Both the position numbers and the translations under genes were made by a program. A stretch of 64,000 nt of DNA, taken from contig NZ_JAINFJ010000008.1 of assembly GCF_019966595.1 (NCBI RefSeq), positions 62,001 through 126,000 on the forward strand. The letters are read 5' to 3'. Positions 33,084-45,863 of this stretch are shown here, piece after piece. This stretch comes from Oricola indica (lineage in GTDB: Bacteria; Pseudomonadota; Alphaproteobacteria; Rhizobiales; Rhizobiaceae). Under the pieces are notes generated by a model. That model saw only the letters and a list, made by a program, of their open reading frames with translations, was not told the DNA's origin and ran no database searches. Every line of letters begins with the position of its first letter. The first letter of the stretch is position 1.

Positions 33084-33110
33084 TTATAGCGAACTGCTGA
33101 AAGTTCTCAA
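33083..33110 (-). promoter_or_regulatory. Sigma70-type promoter giving a leaderless transcript
   Basis: On the minus strand, TTGAGA (33105-33110) and TATAAT (33083-33088) are separated by 16 bp. The -10 hexamer ends 6 nt before the ATG at 33076, which puts the expected transcription start on the A of the start codon. No Shine-Dalgarno fits between them. Confidence 0.75.
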
Positions 33111-33261
33111 GTGCCGAAACGAACCGGTTTTGTGTTCCTCGATGGGTGGCGACCCCGGAAAATTCTTTGGAAATCAGGGATGAATCGCCTGTGACGCAAC
33201 GCACAGCGATGGAACCGACCTGCGGGTAGGTTCGTTTCAAATCCTGACAAGGAGCAAAACA

Positions 33262-33582
33262 ATGGAACCGATCGTTGCTGTAATGCTGATACTTGGTTGC
33301 GACCACTCGATGATGGTCTGCCGCCAGGCCGACCAGCCGGTTCACTATGCCTCCGTCGAAAGCTGCGAAGCAGACAGGGACCTGCGCGTGCGCTTAGTCG
33401 ACAAATATCCGATGGCCGTCGCGGAGTGCATCGAGGTCCCGGAACTGGGATCCGACCGCAAGGTCGTCATCGACTGGCGCGTGGACGCTGCCGGAGGCCT
33501 TCTCGCCGAGGCGCGCCTGCGCGATGTCGGCCCGCTGACCGCGAAAGCGGAACTGCGCACCACCGCCGCCGGCGGCGTGTGA
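33262..33582 (+). CDS. Small conserved-looking protein of unknown function
   Basis: The 106-residue product starts MEPIVAVMLILGCDHSMMVCRQ with an AAGGAGC ribosome site before the ATG. The N-terminus is weakly hydrophobic, and three early cysteines (GCDH, VCRQ, ESCEA) plus ECIEV could form disulfides if exported. No recognised domain. It is a single-gene unit ending at a strong terminator. Confidence 0.75.
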   Translation: MEPIVAVMLILGCDHSMMVCRQADQPVHYASVESCEADRDLRVRLVDKYPMAVAECIEVPELGSDRKVVIDWRVDAAGGLLAEARLRDVGPLTAKAELRTTAAGGV

Positions 33583-33608
33583 TCGCAAGATACTCCCAAC
33601 TCCATCAA

Positions 33609-33640
33609 AACGGCGCGGCACACTCTGCCGCGCCGTTTTT
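33609..33640 (+). terminator. Strong intrinsic terminator
   Basis: A perfect 12-bp stem, AACGGCGCGGCA (33609-33620) and TGCCGCGCCGTT (33626-33637), with a 5-nt loop and a run of T. It ends the 33262-33582 gene. Confidence 0.92.
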
Positions 33641-33711
33641 GCGTTCTGCCTTGTTTCGCGGTTGCGTTGGGTCTTTGATGGGATGTCAGCCGACGAACGA
33701 GGATGCGGGCG

Positions 33712-34146
33712 ATGCGGGATTTCGCGAATTCATGGCAATTCTGGGCGCTTCTCGCGGCTGCATTCGCAGCACTGACCGCCATTTTCGCCAAGGTTGGCAT
33801 CAGCGGCGTCAACTCCAACTTCGCGACCCTGTTTCGCACGCTGGTCGTGGTGGCCGCGCTTGCGCCATTGCTTTGGTTCACCGGGGAGTATCAGAGCCTG
33901 TCCACGCTGTCGGCGAAGACGGTCACGTTTCTCGTCCTGTCCGGGCTCGCGACCGGCGCATCATGGCTTTGCTATTTCCGGGCGCTGCAACTGGGGCAGG
34001 CGGGACAGGTCGCGCCCGTCGATAAGCTCAGCGTCGTCTTCGTCGCGATCATTGGAGCCCTGTTCCTGGGCGAACGGCTCTCCCTGACGGGTTGGAGCGG
34101 TGTCGCGCTCATCGCTGGCGGGGCCATTCTGGTTGCCGTGGGGTGA
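33712..34146 (+). CDS. Single-domain EamA-like membrane transporter
   Basis: The 144-residue protein has about five hydrophobic segments and the EamA pattern: FWALLAAAFAALTAIFAKVGI, SGLATGASWLCYFRALQLGQAGQVAPVDKLSVVFVAIIGALFLGERL and GAILVAVG. Most drug/metabolite transporters have two EamA domains; this one has a single domain and probably acts as a dimer. GAGG lies 9 nt before the ATG at 33712, favoured over 33703. Substrate unknown. Convergent with the Crp-type gene. Confidence 0.88.
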   Translation: MRDFANSWQFWALLAAAFAALTAIFAKVGISGVNSNFATLFRTLVVVAALAPLLWFTGEYQSLSTLSAKTVTFLVLSGLATGASWLCYFRALQLGQAGQVAPVDKLSVVFVAIIGALFLGERLSLTGWSGVALIAGGAILVAVG

Positions 34147-34149
34147 CGG

Positions 34150-34842
34150 TCAGTCGCTGCCGGCGTTCCATCCTTCGGAAAGGCGGCGATTGAGTTCGTT
34201 CATGTCGGCCAGGATCAGGCCGCCGCGCGAACGCTCGACGATATTCTCGCGCTCCATCTTCGCGATCTCGCGGCTGACGACTTCGCGCCTGCAGCCGATG
34301 CGCTCTGCCAGTTCAAGCTGGATTGGCGGCGGCGAGACGATCCGCTGTCCGTCGTGCCCCTTGCGCGGCCGGGACAGCCTTATCAGTTCGGAATAGAGCC
34401 GATACTTGGCCGGAAGGAAGGCATGTTCGGCAAGGCGTGTGTTGAGCGACCGGATCAAGATCGACATCGAGCGCATCAGTTGCAGGGCGACATCCGGCGA
34501 ATCGCGCAGGATCGCCAGGAAAACCGATTGCGGCACGGTGATCACGCGGGTGCGCGTCATTGCGGTGACGTTGGCCGAACGCGTGGTGCCGTCGATCGCG
34601 GCCAGTTCTCCGAAAAACTCCCCATCGGCGAATTCGCCGAGGATGACCTCGCGCCCGGTGGCGATCCGCAGGATGACCCTGACGCGGCCCGACTGGATGA
34701 GGAAAACACTATGGCTGGAATCGTCGAAATCGAGCACCAGCTCGTTGGCGCCGTAGTCACCCGAACGCACCATCGCGGAGAAGCGCTGGTCCTGCTCGTC
34801 GGTGAGTGTCTCAAACAGCGAAAACGACTTCAGGGAAACCAT
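34150..34842 (-). CDS. Crp/Fnr family transcriptional regulator (Crp-like)
   Basis: The 230-residue protein has a cyclic-nucleotide-binding domain (about residues 5-120) with FGELAAIDGTTRSANVTA, close to the cAMP pocket of CRP, and a C-terminal helix-turn-helix LAERIGCRREVVSREIAKMERE (about 187-208). It lacks the N-terminal cysteine cluster of Fnr, so it is not an Fe-S oxygen sensor. The expected role is activation or repression in response to a cyclic nucleotide or a similar ligand. It lies downstream of the BA14K gene on the same strand, separated by a hairpin. Confidence 0.92.
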   Translation of the reverse strand: MVSLKSFSLFETLTDEQDQRFSAMVRSGDYGANELVLDFDDSSHSVFLIQSGRVRVILRIATGREVILGEFADGEFFGELAAIDGTTRSANVTAMTRTRVITVPQSVFLAILRDSPDVALQLMRSMSILIRSLNTRLAEHAFLPAKYRLYSELIRLSRPRKGHDGQRIVSPPPIQLELAERIGCRREVVSREIAKMERENIVERSRGGLILADMNELNRRLSEGWNAGSD

Positions 34843-34916
34843 AGCAGTGTCCGGAAGGAAGTTGCGAAACGGAGGCCGTCATATGGTTGCATGTTTGCCA
34901 CGCGAGTCAAGCCGAA

Positions 34917-34943
34917 CCCCGGAAGCCTGTGAGGCTTCCGGGG
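34917..34943 (-). terminator. Hairpin terminator of the BA14K gene
   Basis: CCCCGGAAGCC and GGCTTCCGGGG form a perfect 11-bp stem with a 5-nt loop. On the minus strand it is followed by TTCGGCTT, a weak U-tract. It separates the BA14K gene from the Crp-type gene. Confidence 0.75.
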
Positions 34944-35000
34944 CGGGAACGGGAGACGTCGGGCGGGGCATTGACCGTCGTCTCCCCGGAGCGGATTGCC

Positions 35001-35441
35001 TTAGTAGTAAGGCGAGATGCAGGGCTTGCGGTAGCCGGAGTTGGACATGAAGGAGTTGTCCTCCATCCGGTAGGTCTTGTACTTCGCGAAGCACCAGTTG
35101 TAGTGCGCGTTGGCGCTTCCGGTCGCCTGGTTCTTCTTGTTGGCGTTGGCAAGCGCGGCGCCGGCGATGAGGCCGCCCACAATGCCGATGGCAGCGGCCG
35201 TTCCGGCGTTCATGCCCTTGGGACCGGGAGCCGGCGGAACCGGCTTCGCCGGGGGCGCCTTGAAATTGCCGGGCTTGCAGAGCCACGGTTTCGTTGCGCA
35301 GATGCCCGGGCCCTGCGGGTTGAACACGAGGTTCTTCGGCGGCTGGGCGTTGGCGGTGGTGACCGGCACGATGCCGCTGACCAGAAGCGTTGCGGCGGTT
35401 GCGACAGAGGCGACGGTGTTCTTGAGCGAGATGGTTTTCAT
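35001..35441 (-). CDS. BA14K family exported protein
   Basis: From the ATG with GGAAGAAG upstream the protein has 146 residues: a signal peptide ending at ANA-Q (about residue 32), a Pro-rich stretch, a Gly/Ala hydrophobic segment (AAAIGIVGGLIAGAALA) and the BA14K C-terminus NWCFAKYKTYRMEDNSFMSNSGYRKPCISPYY with its conserved cysteines. BA14K is an immunoreactive lectin-like protein of Brucella. Here an envelope or surface role is expected. Confidence 0.9.
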   Translation of the reverse strand: MKTISLKNTVASVATAATLLVSGIVPVTTANAQPPKNLVFNPQGPGICATKPWLCKPGNFKAPPAKPVPPAPGPKGMNAGTAAAIGIVGGLIAGAALANANKKNQATGSANAHYNWCFAKYKTYRMEDNSFMSNSGYRKPCISPYY

Positions 35442-35541
35442 GATCTTCTTCCCTTTGCGGTGCCGCTGTGTTGCGGCGTTGGGAAGAAGGTAGGCGATCC
35501 CGCAAAATACGTGTGTGCGATCGGTCACAAGGTGTGACAGG

Positions 35542-36468
35542 TCACGGTTTTCCGGACTTCTGCGCATGCGCGACCGCGATTTTCGCGGCAAGGCGCGCAT
35601 TGTTCTCGACCAAGGCGATATTGGTTTTCAGGCTGCGCCCGTCGGTGATTTCGAGGATGCGCGCGAGAAGCCAGGGCGTGACCGCCTTGCCGCCGATGCC
35701 GGCATCCGCCGCCTCGGAAATGCCGCGCTCGATGAATGTCGCCATCTCCGTCAGCGGGATCTCGTCGGATTCGGGAACCGGATTGGCGACGAGCACGCCG
35801 CCATGGCCGAAACCCGAAAGCCGCGCGCGCATGACCATGAAGTCGGCGATCGCTGCCGCATCATCGAGCCGAAGCGTGGCGGTGAGGCCGGAATCGCGGG
35901 ACCAGAAGGCCGGAAATGCGTCCTGCCCATAGGCGATGACGGGCACGCCGCGCGTCTCCAGTACCTCGAGCGTCTTCGGCAGATCGAGAATGGCTTTCGC
36001 GCCCGCGCAGACGACCGTGACCGGCGTACGCGCCAGTTCGTCGAGATCGGCGGAGATGTCGAAACTGGTCTCCGCGCCGCGGTGGACGCCGCCAATGCCG
36101 CCGGTGGCGAAGACCGGGATGCCCGCCGTGTGCGCGGCCATCATCGTGGCGGCGACGGTGGTTCCGCCGGTCAGCCTGCGCGCCATGGCAAAGGCGAGGT
36201 CGGCGCGCGACAGTTTCAGCGGGTCCTTCGCCCGGGCAAGCGCTTCGGCCTGCTCTTCGGTGAGCCCGACATGGAGCACGCCGCCGATCACCGCGATCGT
36301 CGCCGGGACCGCGCCGTTGTCGCGGATCAGCGTTTCGACCGAACGGGCCATGGCGAGATTGTCCGGATAGGGCATGCCATGCGTGATGATGGTCGATTCC
36401 AGCGCGACGACCGGCTGCCCGGTTTCGAGCGCTTGTGCGACCTCTTGCGACGGGATGATGGGGATCAC
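35542..36468 (-). CDS. psuG: Pseudouridine-5'-phosphate glycosidase
   Basis: PsuG splits pseudouridine 5'-phosphate into uracil and ribose 5-phosphate. The 308-residue product has the family core: VVALESTIITHGMPYPDNLAMA, PATIAVIGGVLHVGL, SRADLAFAMARRLTGGTTVAATMMAAHTAGIPVFATGGIGGVHRG, VCAGAKAILDLPKTLEVLETRGVPV and LVANPVP. It starts at a GTG that overlaps the kinase stop (GTGA), so the pair is translationally coupled. With psuK it forms a complete pseudouridine salvage pathway. Confidence 0.95.
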   Translation of the reverse strand: MIPIIPSQEVAQALETGQPVVALESTIITHGMPYPDNLAMARSVETLIRDNGAVPATIAVIGGVLHVGLTEEQAEALARAKDPLKLSRADLAFAMARRLTGGTTVAATMMAAHTAGIPVFATGGIGGVHRGAETSFDISADLDELARTPVTVVCAGAKAILDLPKTLEVLETRGVPVIAYGQDAFPAFWSRDSGLTATLRLDDAAAIADFMVMRARLSGFGHGGVLVANPVPESDEIPLTEMATFIERGISEAADAGIGGKAVTPWLLARILEITDGRSLKTNIALVENNARLAAKIAVAHAQKSGKP

Positions 36469-37445
36469 GCGTTTGCTTCCTTTTCCAGTGTTTCGAGTTC
36501 GCGGACAGTGGTGGCCGCGCGGATGGCGTCGAATTCCGCGCCCGTGAGCGCCTGTGCGATCGGACCTTCGACGCGAAGTGTCAATTGCGCCGCGGCTACG
36601 CCGGACCGGACCGCCTCCGCGAGGCCGGAAATGTTGTCTTTCGAAAGCGCCGCCAGCGTGGCGCCGGCCAATGCGTCTCCGGCGCCGGTCACGTCGGCGA
36701 CCTTCGCCGCGGGGGGCGGAATGACAGCCCGGCGGGCTTCGCCATCCAGCACGAGCACCGCGCGCGACCCGTCGGTGATCACCGCGCGGGAAAAGCCGAG
36801 CGCAGCGAGACCGTCGAGGCACTGCCGGGCGTCATCGCGACCGGTGAGGGCCTTTGCCTCGCGCCTGTTCATGAAGACCGTGTGGATGCGTGATGCGATC
36901 GCGGTGAGCCGTGGCGCTTTTGCGGGCGAGATCGCGATTGCGAAGATCGGACCGGCCGCGCGCTCTGCCACCGCGCGCAGCGCGGCTTCGGGAAGATTGG
37001 CATCGACGAGAATCGCACGTGCGTTCGAGAGCGCCTCGCGCAATGCTTTCCGGCGCAATTGGCGGGGAAGGGCGGTTTCATAGATCGCCATGTCGGCCAG
37101 TCCGGCGATCTGCTCGCCGTCGCCGGAGAGGATCGCGGTGTAGCTCGCGGTGCGGCGATCGAGGAAGACGGCCGACAGGTCGGCGATCCCGGCGTTTTCG
37201 ATCGTCTCGGCGAGAATCGCACCATCGTGGTCGCCGCCGCGCGCCGAGATCAGTGCCGCCGGCGCCGTGCCGCGCAGCACGGCGTTGCGAAGCGCGTTCA
37301 GCGCCCCGCCGCCGACCGAGGTGACGAGGCGGCCGGGATTGGACGCGCCGGCATGAAAGACGCCGCTCACATGGCCGATTCGGTCCATATGCGCGCCGCC
37401 GACGCCGAGAAGCGCCCATCCTTCATGATCGTCTTCGCCGTTCAC
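36465..37445 (-). CDS. psuK: PfkB family carbohydrate kinase, probable pseudouridine kinase
   Basis: The 326-residue protein (GTG start at 37445; a TTG at 37475 is possible) has PfkB features: LGVGGAHMDRIG, SVGGGALNALRNAVLRG, NRREAKAL and the anion-hole/catalytic motif DVTGAGDALAGATLAAL. PfkB kinases phosphorylate sugars and nucleosides; the coupled psuG gene indicates pseudouridine as substrate, giving pseudouridine 5'-phosphate. The gene reads away from recA. Confidence 0.88.
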   Translation of the reverse strand: MNGEDDHEGWALLGVGGAHMDRIGHVSGVFHAGASNPGRLVTSVGGGALNALRNAVLRGTAPAALISARGGDHDGAILAETIENAGIADLSAVFLDRRTASYTAILSGDGEQIAGLADMAIYETALPRQLRRKALREALSNARAILVDANLPEAALRAVAERAAGPIFAIAISPAKAPRLTAIASRIHTVFMNRREAKALTGRDDARQCLDGLAALGFSRAVITDGSRAVLVLDGEARRAVIPPPAAKVADVTGAGDALAGATLAALSKDNISGLAEAVRSGVAAAQLTLRVEGPIAQALTGAEFDAIRAATTVRELETLEKEANA

Positions 37446-37612
37446 CGCTCGTCTGTCTCCGAAAACACTGGTCAATGAATGAAGAATCAGGTCAGCGTCA
37501 ATCGCACACCACCCGCATCGGACACCTCGAGGACCGGCATCCGGAAAGGGTGCAGGGGGAACATAAACAAAACAAAATCCGGTTTTCTAAATTTATCAAT
37601 AAGTTATACGAT

Positions 37613-37641
37613 TTGCAAAAAAGGAACAAATCGCGTACAAA
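37613..37641 (+). promoter_or_regulatory. recA promoter with overlapping SOS (LexA) box
   Basis: TTGCAA (37613-37618) and TACAAA (37636-37641) are separated by 17 bp. Within this promoter GAACAAATCGCGTAC (37624-37638) fits the alphaproteobacterial SOS box GAAC-N7-GAAC with one mismatch, spanning the spacer and -10, the expected place for LexA repression. A poorer match, GAAC-N7-AAAC, lies at 37559-37573. Confidence 0.7.
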
Positions 37642-37697
37642 CAAACTTGAGATTTTACAGTCTGCGCGGTTGCGGCGATAACCCAAGGGTGAGAAAC

Positions 37698-38777
<1,080 letters not shown>

Positions 38778-38821
38778 CGCAGCGGCCGGATCGCTCCGGC
38801 CCGCTACCGAAAGACATGGGC

Positions 38822-38856
38822 AAGGCCCGGTGTGCTTCTGGCGCTCCGGGCCTTTC
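38822..38856 (+). terminator. Probable terminator of recA
   Basis: AAGGCCCGG (38822-38830) and CCGGGCCTT (38846-38854) form a 9-bp stem with a 15-nt loop, followed by TTCGCTT. It separates recA from alaS. Confidence 0.7.
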
Positions 38857-38964
38857 GCTTGATTGATCCGGCCGCCTGACCGATATGCTGGACAGAGCCG
38901 GGTCCGATTGAGTAAGGCAATGGCCTTTCCGGAGCTTTCCCGCGCTCCTTGCAGGCAGGATTTC

Positions 38965-41625
<2,661 letters not shown>

Positions 41626-41631
41626 AAGCGT

Positions 41632-42237
41632 CTACTCGGCCTTCGCTTTTATCCTGCGTAGCCGAACCAGCAACTGCCAGCCGAGGATCAGCGTGATAAC
41701 ACCCGCGCCGATCATCCATGCCGCGTTGGCGACGATATCCGCCAATTCGGCGATCGACTGGGCAAAGACGGCGCCGAGCGAAAGATAGCCGCCGATCCAG
41801 ACGATTTCTCCGGCGATATCGGCCATGGAGAAGCGGTGCATGGGATGCGAGGACAGGCCGCTCGTCAGGTTGACATAGGGCCCGAGCGGACTGAACAGCC
41901 AGCGGCTGAGGAAGATCGAGCCGTCGCCCCATTTGCGCGTGAAGGCTTCCGCCTTGAGCAATTGCTTCTGCGCCGCCGGCCAACGGCCGATGCGGTCTCG
42001 TATGGCTGAGGCCGCGAAACGCCCGATCAGGTAACCGACATGGTCGCCGGCAACCGCGCCGGCCAGCCCCCACGCAAAAAGCTGCCAGAAGGACAGGTCG
42101 CCATCCGCCTGCAGGGCGCCGGCCGTCAGCAGCAGGATGGATGTCGGCAGGGGTATCCCGAATTGACCCGCCGCCACGATCGCGAAAAGAGCCGGAGCCC
42201 CGTAGACGGAAAAGACCGAAAGGATCGTCTCGGTCAT
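41632..42237 (-). CDS. DedA family membrane protein
   Basis: The 201-residue product has several hydrophobic helices with DedA/VTT features: FGIPLPTSILLLTAGALQADGDL, WGLAGAVAGDHVGYLIGRF, RKWGDGSIFLSRWLFSPLGPYVNLTSGL. DedA proteins act as proton-coupled transporters or lipid scramblases important for envelope homeostasis. Its ATG overlaps the stop of the upstream small membrane-protein gene by 4 bp (ATGA), so the two are coupled. Convergent with alaS. Confidence 0.9.
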   Translation of the reverse strand: MTETILSVFSVYGAPALFAIVAAGQFGIPLPTSILLLTAGALQADGDLSFWQLFAWGLAGAVAGDHVGYLIGRFAASAIRDRIGRWPAAQKQLLKAEAFTRKWGDGSIFLSRWLFSPLGPYVNLTSGLSSHPMHRFSMADIAGEIVWIGGYLSLGAVFAQSIAELADIVANAAWMIGAGVITLILGWQLLVRLRRIKAKAE

Positions 42238-42590
42238 TGCCCGTCTGTCGCCTCGTCGGCGCGGGCCTCGCGCAGCGCCGCGTTGACGCGGCCGATCAGC
42301 TCGTCGACCGGCACGCCGCGATCGGCGGCGATCCTCGCGATCGGCCGGCGGTCGCGGTCCTGTGGATCGAGGCCGAGAGCCTCGCGCACGGTTTCGATCT
42401 CGACGCGGTAGGATTTTGCGACATAGCCGGCCGGCATCCATCCGGCCACCGGCACGTCCTGATGGGCGGACCAGTAGATGAAGAACGCGGTCGTTCGGAC
42501 GCCGAAGACGATCGTGAGGGAAAGGGCGATCGCGAAGGCGATCACCAGGAGCCTGTTGTGTTGCCAGAGGGTGCGGATCGTTTTGTTCAA
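42234..42590 (-). CDS. Small single-pass membrane protein coupled to dedA-like gene
   Basis: The 118-residue product has a basic N-terminus, one membrane helix (LLVIAFAIALSLTIVFGV), a short extracytoplasmic or amphipathic region (YWSAHQDVPVAGWMPAGYVAKSY) and a C-terminal segment (VEIETVREALGLDPQDRDRRPIARIAADRGVPVDELIGRVNAAL) that looks helical, similar to the small hypothetical proteins often found beside DedA in this order. Not recognised beyond that. It lies 29 bp after icd and overlaps the dedA-like start. Confidence 0.8.
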   Translation of the reverse strand: MNKTIRTLWQHNRLLVIAFAIALSLTIVFGVRTTAFFIYWSAHQDVPVAGWMPAGYVAKSYRVEIETVREALGLDPQDRDRRPIARIAADRGVPVDELIGRVNAALREARADEATDGQ

Positions 42591-42619
42591 ACCGCCCCTC
42601 CGGCGTCAGGTTTCAAAGG

Positions 42620-43831
42620 TCAGGCCATGGCCTTCTGAAGGTTCTCGTCGATCTTGTCGAGGAACCCGGTCGTGGACAGCCAGGGCTGATCCGGACCGAT
42701 GAGCAGGGCGAGATCCTTGGTCATGTGGCCGGATTCGACCGTATCGACGCAGACCTTTTCGAGCGTCGTGGCGAACCGCGCCAGCTCGGCATTGTCGTCG
42801 AGCTTGGCGCGGTGTGCGAGACCGCGCGTCCAGGCGAAAATCGAGGCGATCGAGTTCGTCGAGGTTTCCTGGCCGGCCTCGTGCTGGCGGAAGTGGCGTG
42901 TGACCGTGCCGTGCGCGGCTTCGGCCTCGACGGTCTTGCCGTCCGGCGTCATCAGGACCGAAGTCATCAGGCCGAGCGAACCGAAGCCCTGCGCGACCGT
43001 GTCGGACTGGACGTCGCCATCGTAGTTCTTGCAGGCCCACACATAGCCGCCGGACCATTTCAGGGCCGCTGCCACCATGTCGTCGATCAGACGGTGTTCG
43101 TACCAGATCTTGGCTTCCTCGAACTTGGCCTTGAACTCGGATTCGTAGATCTGCTGGAAGATGTCCTTGAAGCGCCCGTCATAGACCTTGAGGATTGTGT
43201 TCTTGGTCGACAGATAGACCGGCACCTTGCGCTGCAGGCCGTAATTGAGCGAGGCACGCGCGAAATCGGTGATGGAGTCGTCGAGGTTGTACATGCCCAT
43301 GGCGACGCCGGCGGATGGCGCGTCGAAGACCTCGCGTTCGATTTCGGTGCCGTCTTCGCCGACGAATTTCATCGTCAGCTTGCCCTTGCCGGGGAAATGG
43401 AAGTCGGTGGCGCGGTACTGGTCGCCGAAGGCATGGCGGCCCACGATGATCGGCTGCGTCCAGCCTGGCACGAGGCGCGGGACGTTCTTGGCGATGATCG
43501 GCTCGCGGAAGATCACACCACCGAGGATGTTGCGGATCGTGCCGTTGGGCGAGCGATACATGCGCTTCAGGCCGAATTCCTCGACGCGCGCTTCGTCCGG
43601 CGTGATCGTCGCGCATTTCACGCCGACGCCGTATTCCTTGATGGCATTGGCCGCATCGACGGTGATCTGGTCGTCGGTCTCGTCGCGCTTCTCGATGCCA
43701 AGATCGTAATATTTGAGGTCGATATCGAGATAGGGGTGGATCAGCTTGTCCTTGATGAACTGCCAGATGATGCGGGTCATCTCGTCGCCGTCGAGCTCAA
43801 CGACCGGATTGTCGACCTTGATCTTTGCCAT
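42620..43831 (-). CDS. icd: NADP-dependent isocitrate dehydrogenase
   Basis: Icd oxidatively decarboxylates isocitrate to 2-oxoglutarate in the TCA cycle. The 403-residue protein is of the eukaryotic-like dimeric subfamily: [77 protein letters not shown] and [14 protein letters not shown], typical of alphaproteobacteria. The start follows a short upstream frame. The small membrane protein and dedA-like gene lie downstream on the same strand. Confidence 0.97.
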   Translation of the reverse strand: MAKIKVDNPVVELDGDEMTRIIWQFIKDKLIHPYLDIDLKYYDLGIEKRDETDDQITVDAANAIKEYGVGVKCATITPDEARVEEFGLKRMYRSPNGTIRNILGGVIFREPIIAKNVPRLVPGWTQPIIVGRHAFGDQYRATDFHFPGKGKLTMKFVGEDGTEIEREVFDAPSAGVAMGMYNLDDSITDFARASLNYGLQRKVPVYLSTKNTILKVYDGRFKDIFQQIYESEFKAKFEEAKIWYEHRLIDDMVAAALKWSGGYVWACKNYDGDVQSDTVAQGFGSLGLMTSVLMTPDGKTVEAEAAHGTVTRHFRQHEAGQETSTNSIASIFAWTRGLAHRAKLDDNAELARFATTLEKVCVDTVESGHMTKDLALLIGPDQPWLSTTGFLDKIDENLQKAMA

Positions 43832-44036
43832 GGGTTTCCTCGGTTGATTGTGCGCCGCAAACGCGGCTGTGGAGAGTGGCGTGGCTATAGCAAAGCCGTT
43901 TGTCGCGTGCAAACGGTGCCATCGTCGAAAACGACGCACTGGACAAGCAACCGACGCGCTGTTTCTGCACCGGGGATATTTCCATGTCGGCCCGGTTGTG
44001 GCAGGTGCGTGTTTTCCGGATCAGCGAACGGACATC

Positions 44037-44900
44037 ATGGCGGGAACGGACAGAAAACGCGGCATGATCGCGGAGGGACCGGCGATCGTGCTGGTCGAGC
44101 CGCAGCTCGGCGAGAATATCGGCATGGTCGCGCGCGCGATGGCCAATTTCGGCCTTGCGGAATTGCGCCTCGTCAGCCCGCGCGACGGCTGGCCCAATCC
44201 GAAGGCCGAAGCAGCGGCGAGCGGTGCGATCCACGTGCTTGAAGGCGCGCGCCTGTTCGACAGCGTGGCCGAAGCGCTGACCGACTGTTCCTATGTCGTT
44301 GCGACGACCGCGCGCCAGCGCGAAGGTTTCAAGACCGTGCTCGGTCCGATGCAGGCGGCGGAAAACCTGCGCGCGCATTTCGGCGTCGGCAGCCGGACGG
44401 CAATCCTGTTCGGACGCGAACGCTTTGGCCTCGACAACGAGGAAGTCGGGCTTGCCGACGATATCGTGACGTTTCCCGTCAATCCGGCCTTCGCCTCGCT
44501 CAACCTGGCGCAGGCCGTGCTGCTGATGAGCTATGAATGGATGAAGTCCGGCATGAAGGACGCCGAAGACCTTCCTTTCGCCGGACCGGAATTCGCCATC
44601 GCGCCCAAGCAGGAACTCTTCGGCCTGTTCGACCAGATGGAGCAGGCGCTGGAGAGCCGCGGCTATTTCAGGCCGCCGGAGCGCAAACCCGTGCAGGTGG
44701 AGAACTACCGCGCGGTGCTGACGCGGGCCGGCTTTTCATCCGAGGAAATCCGGCTGCTGAGGGGTATCATCTCCAGCCTCGACAGGTTCTCGCCCTCCGC
44801 GCCGCGCGGCTCGGGCTCTCCCGGCGACGATCCGCGTCGCGCCTCGACCGGCGGAAAGCGCTCGAAGCGCAAGCCCGCGCCGGAGCGCTCCGATGACTGA
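44037..44900 (+). CDS. trmJ: TrmH-family RNA methyltransferase, group 1 (TrmJ-like)
   Basis: The 287-residue product has a SPOUT-fold methyltransferase domain: [73 protein letters not shown], and [23 protein letters not shown], which form the knotted AdoMet site. TrmJ methylates the 2'-O of nucleotide 32 in tRNA. The C-terminal tail is basic. ttcA, at 50.8 kb, encodes an enzyme acting on the same tRNA position. The gene overlaps murI by 8 bp. Confidence 0.88.
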   Translation: MAGTDRKRGMIAEGPAIVLVEPQLGENIGMVARAMANFGLAELRLVSPRDGWPNPKAEAAASGAIHVLEGARLFDSVAEALTDCSYVVATTARQREGFKTVLGPMQAAENLRAHFGVGSRTAILFGRERFGLDNEEVGLADDIVTFPVNPAFASLNLAQAVLLMSYEWMKSGMKDAEDLPFAGPEFAIAPKQELFGLFDQMEQALESRGYFRPPERKPVQVENYRAVLTRAGFSSEEIRLLRGIISSLDRFSPSAPRGSGSPGDDPRRASTGGKRSKRKPAPERSDD

Positions 44901-45693
44901 CCAGCGGCAGCGCACGGCGCTGTTCTTCGACAGCGGCATCGGCGGATTGTCGGTTCTTCGCGAGGCGCGCGTGCTGATGCCGGATTGGCGGTATGTCTAT
45001 GTCGCCGACGACGCGGCCTTTCCCTATGGCGCGTGGGAGGAGGACGCTTTGCGCGAGCATATGACGGCGCTGTTCGCGCGGCTGCTCGACGACTACTCTC
45101 CCGCGCTCTCGGTGATCGCCTGCAACACAGCTTCCACGCTCGCCATCGACCATCTGCGCGCGGTCTTTCCCGGCGAAACCTTTGTCGGCACCGTGCCGGC
45201 GATCAAGCCCGCCGCGGAGCGTACGCGCTCCGGCATGGTTTCGGTTCTGGCGACGCCGGGTACAGTCAAGCGGCAATATACGCGTGAACTGATTCGCCAA
45301 TATGCGCAGAAATGCCATGTCCGATTGGTTGGAAGCGACAATCTCGCCGCGATGGCGGAAACCTATGTGCGTGGCGAGATGGTGGACGAAGAGGCGGTAA
45401 GGCGCGAAATCGCGCCCTGTTTTCGCGAAGAGGATGGCCGGCGCACCGACATCGTGGTGCTCGCATGCACCCATTATCCGTTCCTGGTGAACCGGTTCAG
45501 AAAGATGGCGCCCTGGCCGGTCGACTGGATCGATACATCCGAGGCGATCGCGCGGCGCGCCCAGTCGCTTGCCGATACGATGGACACGCAGCCCGGACGG
45601 CCGGAAGGGCCCGATCTGGCGGTGTTTACCTCCGGCAAACCCACGCCGGAACTTGGCCGTCTGATGCAGGGCTTCGGCCTCACGATAGCCTAG
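44893..45693 (+). CDS. murI: Glutamate racemase
   Basis: MurI converts L-Glu to D-Glu for peptidoglycan. The 266-residue product has [15 protein letters not shown] and the two catalytic cysteines, Cys77 in IACNTAST and Cys192 in [10 protein letters not shown], with YPYG-like FPYGAWEE for substrate binding. It overlaps the TrmJ-like gene by 8 bp, so both are cotranscribed. Confidence 0.96.
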   Translation: MTDQRQRTALFFDSGIGGLSVLREARVLMPDWRYVYVADDAAFPYGAWEEDALREHMTALFARLLDDYSPALSVIACNTASTLAIDHLRAVFPGETFVGTVPAIKPAAERTRSGMVSVLATPGTVKRQYTRELIRQYAQKCHVRLVGSDNLAAMAETYVRGEMVDEEAVRREIAPCFREEDGRRTDIVVLACTHYPFLVNRFRKMAPWPVDWIDTSEAIARRAQSLADTMDTQPGRPEGPDLAVFTSGKPTPELGRLMQGFGLTIA

Positions 45694-45863
45694 GGCCGCC
45701 GCAGCTTGATTTTTGCGTGCCTTCGCTTAGTCTCGCTGATGGTGCCGCGGGGCGCCGCCCGGTCCACGGAGAGGCTTCATTGCCGCCCGCCTGACATGAC
45801 TGACAGCCATTCGGCTTTCCTTTTCCCGATCAGTGGACCACGGGAGATGCGAGGGAAAGACCG

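Noticed and set aside
34150-34842. Crp/Fnr-type gene as the Fe-S oxygen sensor acting on the 6912 box
   Set aside because: The protein lacks the N-terminal cysteine cluster and carries a CRP-like nucleotide pocket, so it is not an Fnr.
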